64,000 bases of DNA from Gammaproteobacteria bacterium (GCA_021773835.1 JAJFJQ010000028.1:62001-126000); one strand, 5' to 3'; shown: positions 8,713-18,085, counted from the first letter of the stretch. Numbers and translations are program-made. The notes: generated by a model not told the origin, from the letters alone.

Positions 8713-9795
8713 ATGCGCACTGGACTCTATTTCGGATGGGAAGGGACGGCCGGTAACGACGCTCAGGCGTTGCTCGGACAAGTACTCGACCAGGTAGAGC
8801 TTGGCGATCATTTAGGATTCGATACGTGTTTGTTCGCCGAACCGCAATTTGAACACGGGCGCATGAGCGTTTCCGTTCCCGAAATTATTGGTGCGGTGGC
8901 CGGCACTACGCATGGGATCCGGTTGGGTAGTGCAAACCGCGTGATCGCACTACAACATCCAGCAAGAGTGGTTGAGAATTACGCCGTGCTAGACCAGCTA
9001 ACAAACGGCCGTATCGTGTGTGGTGTGGGGGTTGGCCAGCACGAGTCCAGCTTCGCGGCTTACGACACACCTTTCGACGAGCGGTTCGCGCGCTTTGAAG
9101 AAGCACTCGATTTCATGCGCCAGGCCTGGTCCTACGACGCCATTGCGTTCAATGGAGAGTTCACCAAATTTCCACGATCGGCGGCTCGCCTGGAGCAGGC
9201 ATTCGAGTCCGAACCATACACAAAACCATACTTGTTACCGTGGCAACGTGTCGGCAAACCCGTCAACCATCTGGCCATCACCCCGCGCCCGCTACAGCTA
9301 CCCTATCCACCTATTTGGGTTGACGTTACCGATCCTGTGACGACAACGACCGCAGTGCAACGAGGTTGCGCCATTCTTCCCCCCGCAATTTTATCGCACG
9401 ACGCCGTGATTGATCGCTACCAACGCTTCGGCGCGGCCTTAGCAGACGCTGGACGTAGTGCGGAGGAATTCGAACGTCCGCTCGTGCGTAATGTGTTCGT
9501 CGCCGCATCACGCGAAGCCGCGATTTCGCTTGCCGGTGAAGCGTTCCAAGCGCTGTTTCGTGACCACACCGCGCAGGGAGAATTCGCGGACCCCTGTTCT
9601 CTCGAATACTTAACTGAACATCACCTTATATTGGGCGATCCGGACGATGTGTTCGACCAATTGAAAACGTTGCAACAAAAGGCTGGCGTTAATCACGTGC
9701 TTTGCCGCATGGCGCCTCCCGGCATCGCGCATTTGGACGTGCTGGCGAGCATGCGACTATTCGCCGGCGAAGTCATCACACGATTGAGATCATAA
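8713..9795 (+). CDS. LLM-class flavin-dependent oxidoreductase
   Basis: Second luciferase-like flavoenzyme of this operon (360 residues), starting nine bases after the first. Typical elements are LGFDTCLFAEPQF, the LDQLTNGRIVCGVGVGQHESSF block and LPYPPIWVDV. It differs from its neighbour enough that the pair may form an unlike-subunit complex, as luciferase alpha and beta do, though independent enzymes are equally possible. A short AGGATCGGA precedes the ATG. The gene ends 14 bases before the decarboxylase-fold gene, so the three are surely cotranscribed. Confidence 0.88.
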   Translation: MRTGLYFGWEGTAGNDAQALLGQVLDQVELGDHLGFDTCLFAEPQFEHGRMSVSVPEIIGAVAGTTHGIRLGSANRVIALQHPARVVENYAVLDQLTNGRIVCGVGVGQHESSFAAYDTPFDERFARFEEALDFMRQAWSYDAIAFNGEFTKFPRSAARLEQAFESEPYTKPYLLPWQRVGKPVNHLAITPRPLQLPYPPIWVDVTDPVTTTTAVQRGCAILPPAILSHDAVIDRYQRFGAALADAGRSAEEFERPLVRNVFVAASREAAISLAGEAFQALFRDHTAQGEFADPCSLEYLTEHHLILGDPDDVFDQLKTLQQKAGVNHVLCRMAPPGIAHLDVLASMRLFAGEVITRLRS

Positions 9796-9809
9796 CTAGG
9801 AGTTTTGGC

Positions 9810-10496
9810 GTGGCTGACAAAGAACTACAAACAGAATTGCTGCCCTACCCACTACCGCCGTGGCAACACCGATTCCGCACGCTCGCCGTGTTTTGCGAGG
9901 TGGATGAGGCGTCGATCGCACATCGAGTACCAAAACCGCTCGAACTGAGTTCGAACATTGTGCAAGTAACCGTGATGCATTTCGAAAGCACAGTGCCGCA
10001 TCGCCCGTACTACGACAGTGCGGTGATTGCACAGGTAAAACATGGCGATAGCATAGGCGGGAATTGGATCTACGGTTTTACTAGCACCGACCAAGTGCTG
10101 TCGCACACGCGCGAAGTGTGGGGCTACAACATGAAACTCTCCGAGATGGAACTTCATGTCGATCAAGACCGCATCTGGGGCCACACTACTCGACTCGGTC
10201 GCCGCATTGTCGACATCAATTTTACGCCGACCGGCCGCGCCTTCGACGTAACTGAGATGTATCCGCGCTTGTTCGTCAAGGCGCTGCCCGAAGCCGATCG
10301 ACCTGAGGCCATAAACCGCCAAGTCGTCATGATGGTGGCCGACACGGAGGTCACCGAAACGCGCTGGGGCGAGGCCGAACTTAATTTTGAAGTAAGCGAC
10401 GAAGACCCGCTATATCAAATGAAACCAACCCGGATTCTCGGCGCCTGCTATACCGCGGGCGAGCAGACACTGAACTGGGGGAAAGTGATCGGTTGA
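9810..10496 (+). CDS. Acetoacetate decarboxylase-fold protein lacking the usual Schiff-base lysine
   Basis: A 228-residue member of the acetoacetate decarboxylase superfamily. The GTG at 9810 is chosen because TAGGAG lies a few bases upstream; a longer frame from 9702 would sit inside the preceding gene. Family blocks are the PHRPYYDSAV region and REVWGYNMKLSEMEL. In clostridial acetoacetate decarboxylase this last block is AYPKKLG, with the nucleophilic Lys115 then Lys116; here methionine stands at the first position and only the second lysine remains. Simple decarboxylation by the known mechanism is therefore doubtful. It probably acts on the product of the LLM enzymes encoded just upstream. 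Confidence 0.82.
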   Translation: MADKELQTELLPYPLPPWQHRFRTLAVFCEVDEASIAHRVPKPLELSSNIVQVTVMHFESTVPHRPYYDSAVIAQVKHGDSIGGNWIYGFTSTDQVLSHTREVWGYNMKLSEMELHVDQDRIWGHTTRLGRRIVDINFTPTGRAFDVTEMYPRLFVKALPEADRPEAINRQVVMMVADTEVTETRWGEAELNFEVSDEDPLYQMKPTRILGACYTAGEQTLNWGKVIG

Positions 10497-10653
10497 TAAA
10501 AATAGGAGTCGGGACATTCCGAATTTCTATTTAGCAAAAAGCGGAATGCCTAATTTCCCCCCGGCAATGCGACCCGGGGTCACACACCGACTTGGCGGCA
10601 AGCCATCAGACGACGCAAAGCATCCTGATCTAGTAAGGCTTTAAGGGGAAACA
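10497..10653 (+). repeat. Intergenic region with two inverted repeats
   Basis: Between the decarboxylase-fold gene and the frameshifted LLM gene are two perfect inverted repeats: CATTCCG at 10515-10521 with CGGAATG at 10542-10548 (20-base loop), and CCCCGG at 10559-10564 with CCGGGG at 10574-10579 (9-base loop). Neither is followed by a run of T, so a classic intrinsic terminator is not supported; an operator, processing site or attenuating hairpin is possible. An AAGGGGA ribosome binding site for the next gene lies near its downstream end. Confidence 0.4.
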
Positions 10654-11728
10654 ATGAATCTCGGTTTGATATTAAACACCTGCGGGATCACTAGTCGCGA
10701 CGACAACGACTGGTGGCATCAACCGACCGATGCCGACCAGATACGCCCGGTCGAGTCCGCGCAGTTGGCCGAACGGTTTGGCTACCACTCAGTGTTTATG
10801 GGTGACCATGTTTCGCTCAAGGAGGAATCACCAGAGTCCGTCTCTCCGGTACACGTCGACGGCCGTTCCGATGAAAGCGTCCGGCAGCGCGGACGTGGGT
10901 GGCAGTCGGCGCCACCTACCGTCACGCCCAAACATACTCGACTGCTGCGCCTCATTCGGCGCGATCGCGGCAAGTACGAGCCGCATTAACTTCGGCCCGG
11001 GGGTGCTCGTCGCACCCTACCGCCATCCTTTAAGCGACGCTCGTCAATACGCCACACTAGATTATCTCTCCGGCGGTCGCGTGTTTTTCGGCGTGGGACC
11101 TGGGTGGATGAAAGAGGAATTCGACGCCGTCAATCAACCATTCGAGCACCGCCTGGCGATGACCGAAGAATGTATTCAGATCTACAAAAAGTCGTGGACC
11201 GAACCACATGTCACCTATCACGGCAAGTTCTACGACTTCGAAAATATGAGTATGGATCCTAAACCCATCAGTAAACCATACCCGCCGATAACCTACGGTG
11301 CGATCACGCCGGCTGGAGCCAGGATCGCTGCGCGCGAAGCCGACGCCTTCTATCCGATCCTAACGCGCCCACATGACGACCCACACATGCACGATCATTT
11401 GATCGAGATAATCAAGCGCGAGCTCGGTCGTATCAAGCGCCCCGAATCCGAGATCGGACTTATGGGACTAGTATCCGCCCGAATCAGCAACGCCAACGAC
11501 GCGGAGGCCAAGCGTGATCCACGCCGCACGCTCGGCGGCACGGCTGAGCAGATCTTGGACGATCTTCAACGCTTCGCCGACGCCGGCTATTCGCTTTTGG
11601 TGCTCGCCCCCGACGTCCCTTCGAACACCTACGCAGAGTTCGCGGAACAGGTCGAGTGGCTGGGTCGCGAGGTGCTACCCGCGGCCGAGAAGATTGTGCC
11701 CGCCGGTAACTGGCGCACTGAGTTCTAG
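10654..11728 (+). pseudogene. LLM-class flavin oxidoreductase with internal frameshift
   Basis: The N-terminal part (from ATG 10654, after a good AAGGGGA) encodes a normal LLM start with FGYHSVFMGDHVS, then loses similarity and stops at 10989. The rest of the protein continues one frame over, from about 10880 (LPSRPNILDC, then SRINFGPGVLVAPYRHPL, YLSGGRVFFGVGPGWMKEEF, YPPITYGAITPAG) to 11728. Joining the frames between about 10880 and 10925 would give a full-length enzyme of about 357 residues. Either a recent inactivating indel or a sequencing error explains it; both halves otherwise look well kept, which favours something very recent. It follows two intact LLM genes. Confidence 0.8.
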
Positions 11729-11848
11729 ACACGCACCAAAGCCGGTTTCGTTCGCTGCTAACGATTCAGCCTATACGGCGCGCTGGGGTACATCCCGATC
11801 AAAGAACACACGGAACCACGCCTAGCAGCAGCGGTGAGATCCTTGCGC

Positions 11849-13531
11849 TCAGAAATCGATGGGTTCGAGTAAGGCCAAGGTCAAGTCATCGCGCAGCGGA
11901 CCGGTTGGAGAGATCAGCTGGTCCACGATCGCATCGATTCGCGCGTTGGGCGGCACGCGTGCGTTCGCGTGCAGCATCGTCCTCAAGCCCTTGAGGCCGA
12001 GTTCTTGTCCCTGGTCGTCTAGCGCTTCGGTCACCCCATCGGAATAAAGATACAGGCTCGCATTTCGCATCGACAGTGCCTGCGATTTATAGACCGTGCC
12101 AGAAACGATACCGAGTGGCAGCGAGGATGCTTCGATTTCGGTGAAGTCATTCTCACCGACTCGCATCAACGGCGGCGGGTGGCCCGCGTTCACGAGTTCG
12201 AGCGTGCGGGTGCGTGGGTCAAACACGCCCGCGATCATTGTAACGAACATACCGCGAACCGCGGATTCGCACAGTTCGTCATTCAACACAGTCATGATCT
12301 CGGCGAGTCCAGTATGACGACGACCCAAACAATGAAACAGGCTGCTGGTTTTCGCCATCAACAATGCTGCAGTCAGGCCCTTACCAGAGACATCGCCGAG
12401 CGTAAAACAAATACAGCCGTCACCGCGCGTATAGAAATCATAGAAATCTCCCGAGAGAACTCGCGCAGAGACATTGCGCGCCCACACCGGACCACCGAAC
12501 TCTATGTCAGGGGGCAATAAGCTACACTGAATCTCGCGTGCGATGGCCATCTCGCGATCCCGCTCTTGCGCCAGTGCATCGCGTTCGCGCAAAGCTTGTT
12601 GCAATTGCCAATTCAGCTCCTGATAACTTAGGTTGTCGTCGGCAAGTTGGGTATTGATATGATCTGCTAGCGCATCGAATTCAACGCGCGAACTAACGGT
12701 GACTCCTAGACTTGCCGCCACTTCACTAACCAGGGCCGGGATCTCACTCAACATAGCGTGGCAGTCTTCGACCGTCACACCAAATGATCCAGCGCACAGC
12801 GACTCAAACTGTTGCAATGCCGCGTGTGGGTCGTCGGCGGTGAAAATTCCGTTTAGCCAATCTGCTGCCGCAAGGACCGCACCGAGGCCAGGCTTCGGCT
12901 TAGCTTCATGGTGCGAAACGAGTGCGGTAGTGAGGGTTTCGGGTAGATGCCATACGGTGCTGAGTTCTCCCAGCAAAGTATCGTGGCGCATACCAAATGT
13001 GTTGTCTTCTAGCGCTAGTCGTCTGTCCGGCAACGCAGTCCGCATTTTATTCCAGCTCTGCGGCGACACGTCGTGATACAGGTGAAACAGCGCCAGCAAC
13101 CCAAAATCCTGTAACAAGCCAGCGGCAAAGGCATCATCCGGATTGATTGCCGCATGCTTCGCCAGCTCGCGCGCGGCAACGGCCCGCCGTACTGAGTCTT
13201 CTAGGAACTGATCGAGATCCATGTTCCGCGGTTCTGCCGCCGATGCGGTCGCGTGTAGCGCGACGCATAAAACTCGCGTGCGTAGCGCGTTCAAACCAAG
13301 TAAGGACACTGCGAGCTCGATCGACGCGATCTCGCGATCAAAACCGAAGTAGGCGGAATTGATGATGCGGAGCAAGTCCGCTGTCAGCCCGGGATCTGCG
13401 GCAACTAGGCGCGCGATCGCGCCGAGTTCAGATTTCGGATCCGCGCACGCGGCAAGTATACGCAGCGCCGCTTCTGGCGGTCGCGGTAGGTCTTCGGGCC
13501 GCAATTCGGCTATACGGGATGGAGAGCTCAC
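11849..13531 (-). CDS. HDOD-domain / SpoIIE-type phosphatase signalling protein
   Basis: A cytosolic regulator of about 560 residues. An HDOD domain (roughly residues 10-210, with IINSAYFGF and SIELAVSLLGL) is followed by a helical linker (QLQQALRERDALAQERDREMAIAREIQ) and a C-terminal SpoIIE/PP2C-type Ser/Thr phosphatase with SGDFYDFY, GDVSGKGLTAALLMA and LYSDGVTE metal-binding motifs. Such fusions act in partner switching or stress and second-messenger networks, but no anti-sigma partner is encoded nearby. The frame is open back to 13714, but the upstream residues look non-coding; GTG at 13531 is the best start, without a clear ribosome binding site. Confidence 0.85.
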   Translation of the reverse strand: MSSPSRIAELRPEDLPRPPEAALRILAACADPKSELGAIARLVAADPGLTADLLRIINSAYFGFDREIASIELAVSLLGLNALRTRVLCVALHATASAAEPRNMDLDQFLEDSVRRAVAARELAKHAAINPDDAFAAGLLQDFGLLALFHLYHDVSPQSWNKMRTALPDRRLALEDNTFGMRHDTLLGELSTVWHLPETLTTALVSHHEAKPKPGLGAVLAAADWLNGIFTADDPHAALQQFESLCAGSFGVTVEDCHAMLSEIPALVSEVAASLGVTVSSRVEFDALADHINTQLADDNLSYQELNWQLQQALRERDALAQERDREMAIAREIQCSLLPPDIEFGGPVWARNVSARVLSGDFYDFYTRGDGCICFTLGDVSGKGLTAALLMAKTSSLFHCLGRRHTGLAEIMTVLNDELCESAVRGMFVTMIAGVFDPRTRTLELVNAGHPPPLMRVGENDFTEIEASSLPLGIVSGTVYKSQALSMRNASLYLYSDGVTEALDDQGQELGLKGLRTMLHANARVPPNARIDAIVDQLISPTGPLRDDLTLALLEPIDF

Positions 13532-13641
13532 GCATTGTATAGCGGCCGCGGACCAGTCTAATTGAGCGTAGCGAACCCAATGCGGGCGGAGCTGTACGGG
13601 CCTACCGTTGCAGAGGACTGGTCTATTAGAGCTGTCGCAGG

Positions 13642-14049
13642 CTAGGTTGCGTCTCCCCGATACGGGAACTGGTCGATCCAATGTCGGGCGATATCGATAC
13701 CGCGGCAAATCCAAACGTCCTCTGACGCCAAAACGTGATCCAAAAATCGCTCCAAGCCCGCCGCACGACTGGGGCGGATATGCTCACGTTTTATACGCTC
13801 GTCGACATCTTGATAGTTGATCCAACGGAAACCATTACAAACAACTTCGTGCCCCGCGGGGAAGCCCGCGACATCGGTAAGCATGTTTTCCGATCCCGCA
13901 TCACCATGCAGGATGTTGCTCTCGCGGCCGCTCTCGTAGGCGAGTACGAATTGAAGCGTAAGCCGCGCACGGCCGGGCCATTTCGGATCGGGTGGGTCGG
14001 GACCATAACCAATGAGGATTCGCGGATAACTTGCGGCGCTCATGGTCAT
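13642..14049 (-). pseudogene. Internally deleted PuuE-like allantoinase/deacetylase remnant (open frame)
   Basis: A 135-residue open frame built from three pieces of a PuuE-type polysaccharide-deacetylase-fold allantoinase, normally about 300 residues. Piece 1 is the N-terminus (YPRILIGYG, then FVLAYESGRESNILHGD); piece 2 resembles the middle (HEVVCNGFRWINYQDVDE); piece 3 resembles the C-terminus (AAGLERFLDHV, EDVWICRGIDIARHW). About 50 and then more than 100 residues appear to be missing at the two junctions, both in frame. An intact AAAAGGAG sits just upstream of the ATG, so it may still be translated. Most of the catalytic barrel is absent, so activity is unlikely. A full-length relative lies at 39919-40836. 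Confidence 0.7.
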
Positions 14050-14134
14050 TGGGCTCCTTTTGTTATCGAAATCGTTGAAACGAAACTACCGGGATACAGC
14101 CCCAACACGCATCACTCTTGTGTCAAACAAATGA

Positions 14135-15166
14135 TTATCGTGCGTAGCAAGCGCTGATCTTTTTTGTCATCCCCTGTGCATCGATAGCACCTTTGCAGCC
14201 AATCAATACGAGGCTTGAAGATGGTGTTTCACCGTTCCAAGCACTGCCTTGCGAATAGTTGTAACGCCGTCCGACGCGTTGATAGATTGTGCGGTATTCT
14301 GGATCACTCGATAGCCACAGGATCGCTTTCGCGCGCAACACGCTGGCGGGAATCTTGCCGAGCACCGCGTCGATTCGTTCATCGTCGAGTGGCACATCGC
14401 TAGTGAAGCTCCAACTCTCGAATCGTTCGGCATGACCGTCGATTAAAGCAGCAGAAACGGGTCGCCCGGTGTTGAGCCCGAGTGCCACGTCAACCGGCAC
14501 CACCGCCTGCACCGTCTCGACAATCGATCGATCAGGCCACTCGGTGTTGAGCCACCTACGAGCTGCCTCTTGATCTGTTGCATCGAGCAAGTCGAGCTTG
14601 TTGAGCACTATTAGGTCGGCTGCGGCGATTTGCGCGAAAAACGTATCGTGACAATCCGGATCGCGGGCGCGATCGGGTCCGGTTTCGGCGTCGACTATCG
14701 CCAAGATCCCGTCTAGCCTAAGTGATGGATTAGCTAATGCGACCTGTGCAATGGCGCGCGGGTCGGCCAAGCCACTCGCTTCGAGCACGATCGCATCCGG
14801 CGGCTCGGTACGCGCCGCGAGTTCAATCAGCGTTCGTGTGAGATCGCCTGCGACGCTGCAACAGGCGCAGCCGTTGGTCAGGCTGATGGTGTCTGCAGTG
14901 CGCGATTGGATCAGATCGGCGTCAATATTGATACGCCCGAAATCGTTAACCAGCACGGCGATCTTACGGCCATCGGGTGCACTCAATAATTGGTTCAACA
15001 ATGTGGTCTTGCCAGCACCGAGGAATCCGCCGATCACGGTTAATGGTAACGAACCCGGCGCGGCGCGTTGCGTTGATGGGATCATTTGCCCAGCTTGGAT
15101 AATGCCGGCGAGCATCTCCCAGGTTTCGGCGACCGCCGCTGCGTAGGTTTCTGGTCGGCGGTTCAC
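14135..15166 (-). CDS. COG0523-family GTPase (CobW-like metallochaperone)
   Basis: A 343-residue G3E GTPase, cytosolic, of the group that delivers metals, mainly zinc or cobalt, to target proteins. Visible are the P-loop GGFLGAGKTT (about residues 46-55), the CxCC metal motif GCACC (Cys100, Cys102, Cys103), the Walker-B-region EASGLADP and the guanine motif NKLD. The C-terminal CobW_C domain is present and fairly short. The first 28 residues may not be translated: a methionine at residue 29 (MIPSTQ) is an alternative. Its gene lies 10 bases from the amidohydrolase stop upstream in the same operon, so a metal-insertion role for that enzyme is plausible. Confidence 0.88.
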   Translation of the reverse strand: MNRRPETYAAAVAETWEMLAGIIQAGQMIPSTQRAAPGSLPLTVIGGFLGAGKTTLLNQLLSAPDGRKIAVLVNDFGRINIDADLIQSRTADTISLTNGCACCSVAGDLTRTLIELAARTEPPDAIVLEASGLADPRAIAQVALANPSLRLDGILAIVDAETGPDRARDPDCHDTFFAQIAAADLIVLNKLDLLDATDQEAARRWLNTEWPDRSIVETVQAVVPVDVALGLNTGRPVSAALIDGHAERFESWSFTSDVPLDDERIDAVLGKIPASVLRAKAILWLSSDPEYRTIYQRVGRRYNYSQGSAWNGETPSSSLVLIGCKGAIDAQGMTKKISACYAR

Positions 15167-15176
15167 GACGCGGATC

Positions 15177-16835
15177 TCAGGCGGACTGCAGCTTGCCCGC
15201 TAGTGCAGTGCCCCAGATCGGGATGTCCTTCAGCGCGATCGGGTCGACCTCAAATGGATCCGCTTCAAGCACAGCGAAATCTGCAAACTTGCCGGGCTCA
15301 AGACTCCCGACTTTGTTTTCCAGCCCGAGCACGTAGGCCGCGTCAATGGTGATTGCGCGCAAGGCCCGTTCGAGATTGATGCGCTCACCCGGCGCCATGA
15401 CAGTCTCGCCGTCAAGTGCGACCCGATTAATCGCCACCCACGCGGCGGTGAGTGGATGCAGGGGTAGCACGACCAAGGAAAAATCCGAATGCAGCGCGAA
15501 CACAACGCCTTCGCGTGCGAGAGACCCAAGTCTGCCGACTGCCTCAGAGCGATCCGGCCCGAAGCCATGCTCACTGTGTAGTTGGCTACGATAGTGCACG
15601 AAATTGATATTGACCGAGGCAAGACCGCCGAGCGCCTTCAGCCGACGGGCTTGCTCCGGAGTACTGATGCAGTAGTGCTCAATCGTAAAGCGATGGTCGA
15701 AGCGTGGTTGTATTTCTTGTAAACGTGCGAGCACATCTAACGACGCGTCGATCGCTTCATCGCCATTTGCGTGGCAGTGGATCTGAATACCGGCTCGCCA
15801 AAACGGCAGCATGCGCGCCGTTAAGTCCTCCCAAGGGACGTCGTTGCGTAACCCGTTTGAGCCGTCGAGGTAGCCGGGGAAATTTAAGCGCAAGGACATC
15901 GCTGGAAACGATCCGTCGGTCAACCACTTGATGCCGTGAAAAAATAACTTATCACTATTGCGCTCGGCGGCGGCACGCAGAAACTCCACGGCCTTCTCGC
16001 CGTGCGCTTTATATAATGGATTCTCGAGCGGCACCAAGGCCATGCGCAATGGAAATGTAGGGTCGTTAACTGCTTCGTTGTGCATCGCCCACTCGGTTTC
16101 AAAATCGATCCAACCAAATACCATTTCCGCCGTCGTGGTCACACCGGCGCGACGTGCCACATCGGCCATTCGCCGTAGACCAGCGACTCCACCACCCTTG
16201 TTTATTTCATCGCGCATGCCGGCCAATGCGATGCGCGTCGCCTCGATCTCCACAAACACCCCGTCGAGTCGTCCGTCTGCATAATGCTGCACACCATGGA
16301 CAGTAGATTCTTCCGCAATGCCGATCACTGCTAGCGCCGCGCTGTTGGTGTAGACGAAATGCGGCGCGTAGGAGATCACCCAAATCGGACGCGAACCGAC
16401 AAGCTCGTCAAGCTCATCGCGATGTAGGTGGCCGCCTTGCAATGCGGGGTCCAGCCCCCAGGCGATTATTGGTTTAGTCGGATCTTTTTCTTGCTCGTGC
16501 ACTTCTCGAAGTTTCGCTAGAACCGTCTCGTGCGTCGGTAGCGGTGGATTCATACCCGCCGGACCAGGTGACTCGATCGGCCCAATGTAATGCAAGGACA
16601 TAAATCCCGATGACATAGCGAAGTGCGTATGTGGATCGATCAGCCCCGGCATAATGACTTTGTCTTTAAGGGTGTCGTCGATGACATGCTGGTTCCGCGA
16701 TAGCCACGGTTGCATCGACGTTAAGGTGCCGGTTGATAGTACCCTACCGTCCATCACGGCGATGGCGTCGGCAAACGGACGGCCCGGGTCCATCGTGATG
16801 ACCTTGCGTGCTGGAAACACCGTGATCGTGCTCAT
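15177..16835 (-). CDS. Amidohydrolase, YtcJ-like
   Basis: Metal-dependent amidohydrolase-superfamily enzyme of about 552 residues in the YtcJ/Amidohydro_3 group. It has the N-terminal beta-sandwich segment, PGLIDPHTHFAMSS with the metal-binding HxH, IHCHANGDEAID, FTIEHYC, ALHSDF, and the C-terminal LEPGKFADFAVLE that returns to the sandwich domain. The start is ATG 16835, preceded by GAGGGG; a longer frame to 16883 lacks support. No signal peptide is seen. Members hydrolyse exocyclic amides, carbamates or cyclic amides, and the neighbouring metallochaperone-like GTPase fits a zinc enzyme. The exact substrate is unknown. Confidence 0.9.
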   Translation of the reverse strand: MSTITVFPARKVITMDPGRPFADAIAVMDGRVLSTGTLTSMQPWLSRNQHVIDDTLKDKVIMPGLIDPHTHFAMSSGFMSLHYIGPIESPGPAGMNPPLPTHETVLAKLREVHEQEKDPTKPIIAWGLDPALQGGHLHRDELDELVGSRPIWVISYAPHFVYTNSAALAVIGIAEESTVHGVQHYADGRLDGVFVEIEATRIALAGMRDEINKGGGVAGLRRMADVARRAGVTTTAEMVFGWIDFETEWAMHNEAVNDPTFPLRMALVPLENPLYKAHGEKAVEFLRAAAERNSDKLFFHGIKWLTDGSFPAMSLRLNFPGYLDGSNGLRNDVPWEDLTARMLPFWRAGIQIHCHANGDEAIDASLDVLARLQEIQPRFDHRFTIEHYCISTPEQARRLKALGGLASVNINFVHYRSQLHSEHGFGPDRSEAVGRLGSLAREGVVFALHSDFSLVVLPLHPLTAAWVAINRVALDGETVMAPGERINLERALRAITIDAAYVLGLENKVGSLEPGKFADFAVLEADPFEVDPIALKDIPIWGTALAGKLQSA

Positions 16836-16969
16836 GGCGGGCCCCTCGCAATGCTGAATTCCGGTAGGTCCGGTCGCGATCACATCCGAGTCGGATCTTG
16901 GAAACGTAAACGCGGTCGTACGCAGTTCAATCGAGTATCGCCGGGCGAGCGATCGGTAGTCAACCGGTG

Positions 16970-18085
16970 TTAGACCGTGGCGCCTAACACCTTGGCTCGG
17001 AACTCATGCACGATCGGAAGCAGATCTATCCATGGTGAGGCATCGGCGCGATCTTCATCGTCAGGATGGTGGGCGCCGGCGAAACCAGGCGGGATCTGGC
17101 TGTGTAGAACGGGACCATCATCGGTCTCGTCCATGTAGTGAAACTCGTAACCGGGCACACAAACGTCTTCGTCGATTGCCACGTTAATCGTGCGCAGCGC
17201 GAACGTCGTCAGTTCAGTGGTGAGCGCCTGTGGTGGAATGATCCAAACCCGCTGCGGTGCCGCCATGAACGCATACTGGATCTTCTGGTTAGTCGACAGC
17301 ACTCGGAAAAATCGCACGAGGCCACCGTAGTAGGCACTTTCCAAGTCAAGAACCTCGACGATACCGTGCGACAGATCGGGCTCGAACCCAGTAACAAAAC
17401 GCAGCGAAGCCGGATCGTGTTTGCGCGCAAAGGACGCGACCGGCCGGCCGCGATTTATCCGATTACGGGGTTCCGCCGCTGCGCGACGCCGGAGTCGGGT
17501 GAAATCAGCATACGGTAAGATCCGTCCCGCCGGAGCACGACGCAGCACGCGCTCGAGTATACGGTCGTTGACGGGGATGGACGGCGCACTGCGCGCAACC
17601 TTCTCAAGCGCTGCCTGCAGTTCGAAAGGCATATCGGTCGTCGATTCCTGCGAACACAGGTATTCCTCACCATCGATCTCAATCGTGGTGACATCGCCCT
17701 TGCCAATCCAAAACTCCCCACGATCTTTCACCAAGTGCGAGGCGGCGCGCCACATCAACGCCGTGTCTTTATAAAAAATGCGTGCATAAATTCGTGGACG
17801 TCGTGAATCGCGTTTCATAACGTATCCCACAAGAAAACGCAGATCCGGATTCTGATGAACGTTGGTAAGGAATATACGCAAGCCGAAAGGCTCGGCGTCG
17901 ATTTCATGCTTTGGTACGCAACTACCGCGTACTAGTGCGGACGGCCGCTTGAGCGGCTTTCCCCCAGCGACCAACACGCAGCCGTCGTGAAGTAACGCCC
18001 GAAAAGCGCGCGCGGCGGCGGATGCTGATTGCGGCCGCAATGCCAGGTTGCGCATGATCCGCGTTGGAATCACCATAAGATACAC
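16970..18085 (-). CDS. Uncharacterised protein, about 360-371 residues
   Basis: I do not recognise a family. The protein is soluble by eye, with no signal peptide or membrane span, basic at the N-terminus, and mixed alpha/beta. Two sections look like related beta-rich modules: around GLRIFLTNVHQNPDLRFLVGY with YARIFYKDTALMWRAASHL, and around GIVEVLDLESAYYGGLVRF. The C-terminus is acidic and histidine-rich (AHHPDDEDRAD). Codon usage resembles that of its neighbours and the strand-specific frame is long, so it is very probably real. Start candidates are 18085 and ATG 18055 (MRNLALRPQ). It lies between an amidohydrolase and a hydratase gene on the same strand. Confidence 0.7.
   Translation of the reverse strand: MYLMVIPTRIMRNLALRPQSASAAARAFRALLHDGCVLVAGGKPLKRPSALVRGSCVPKHEIDAEPFGLRIFLTNVHQNPDLRFLVGYVMKRDSRRPRIYARIFYKDTALMWRAASHLVKDRGEFWIGKGDVTTIEIDGEEYLCSQESTTDMPFELQAALEKVARSAPSIPVNDRILERVLRRAPAGRILPYADFTRLRRRAAAEPRNRINRGRPVASFARKHDPASLRFVTGFEPDLSHGIVEVLDLESAYYGGLVRFFRVLSTNQKIQYAFMAAPQRVWIIPPQALTTELTTFALRTINVAIDEDVCVPGYEFHYMDETDDGPVLHSQIPPGFAGAHHPDDEDRADASPWIDLLPIVHEFRAKVLGATV

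Noticed and set aside
9852-10322. Minus-strand frame inside the decarboxylase-fold gene
   Set aside because: Shadow of the real plus-strand gene, without ribosome binding site or family motifs.
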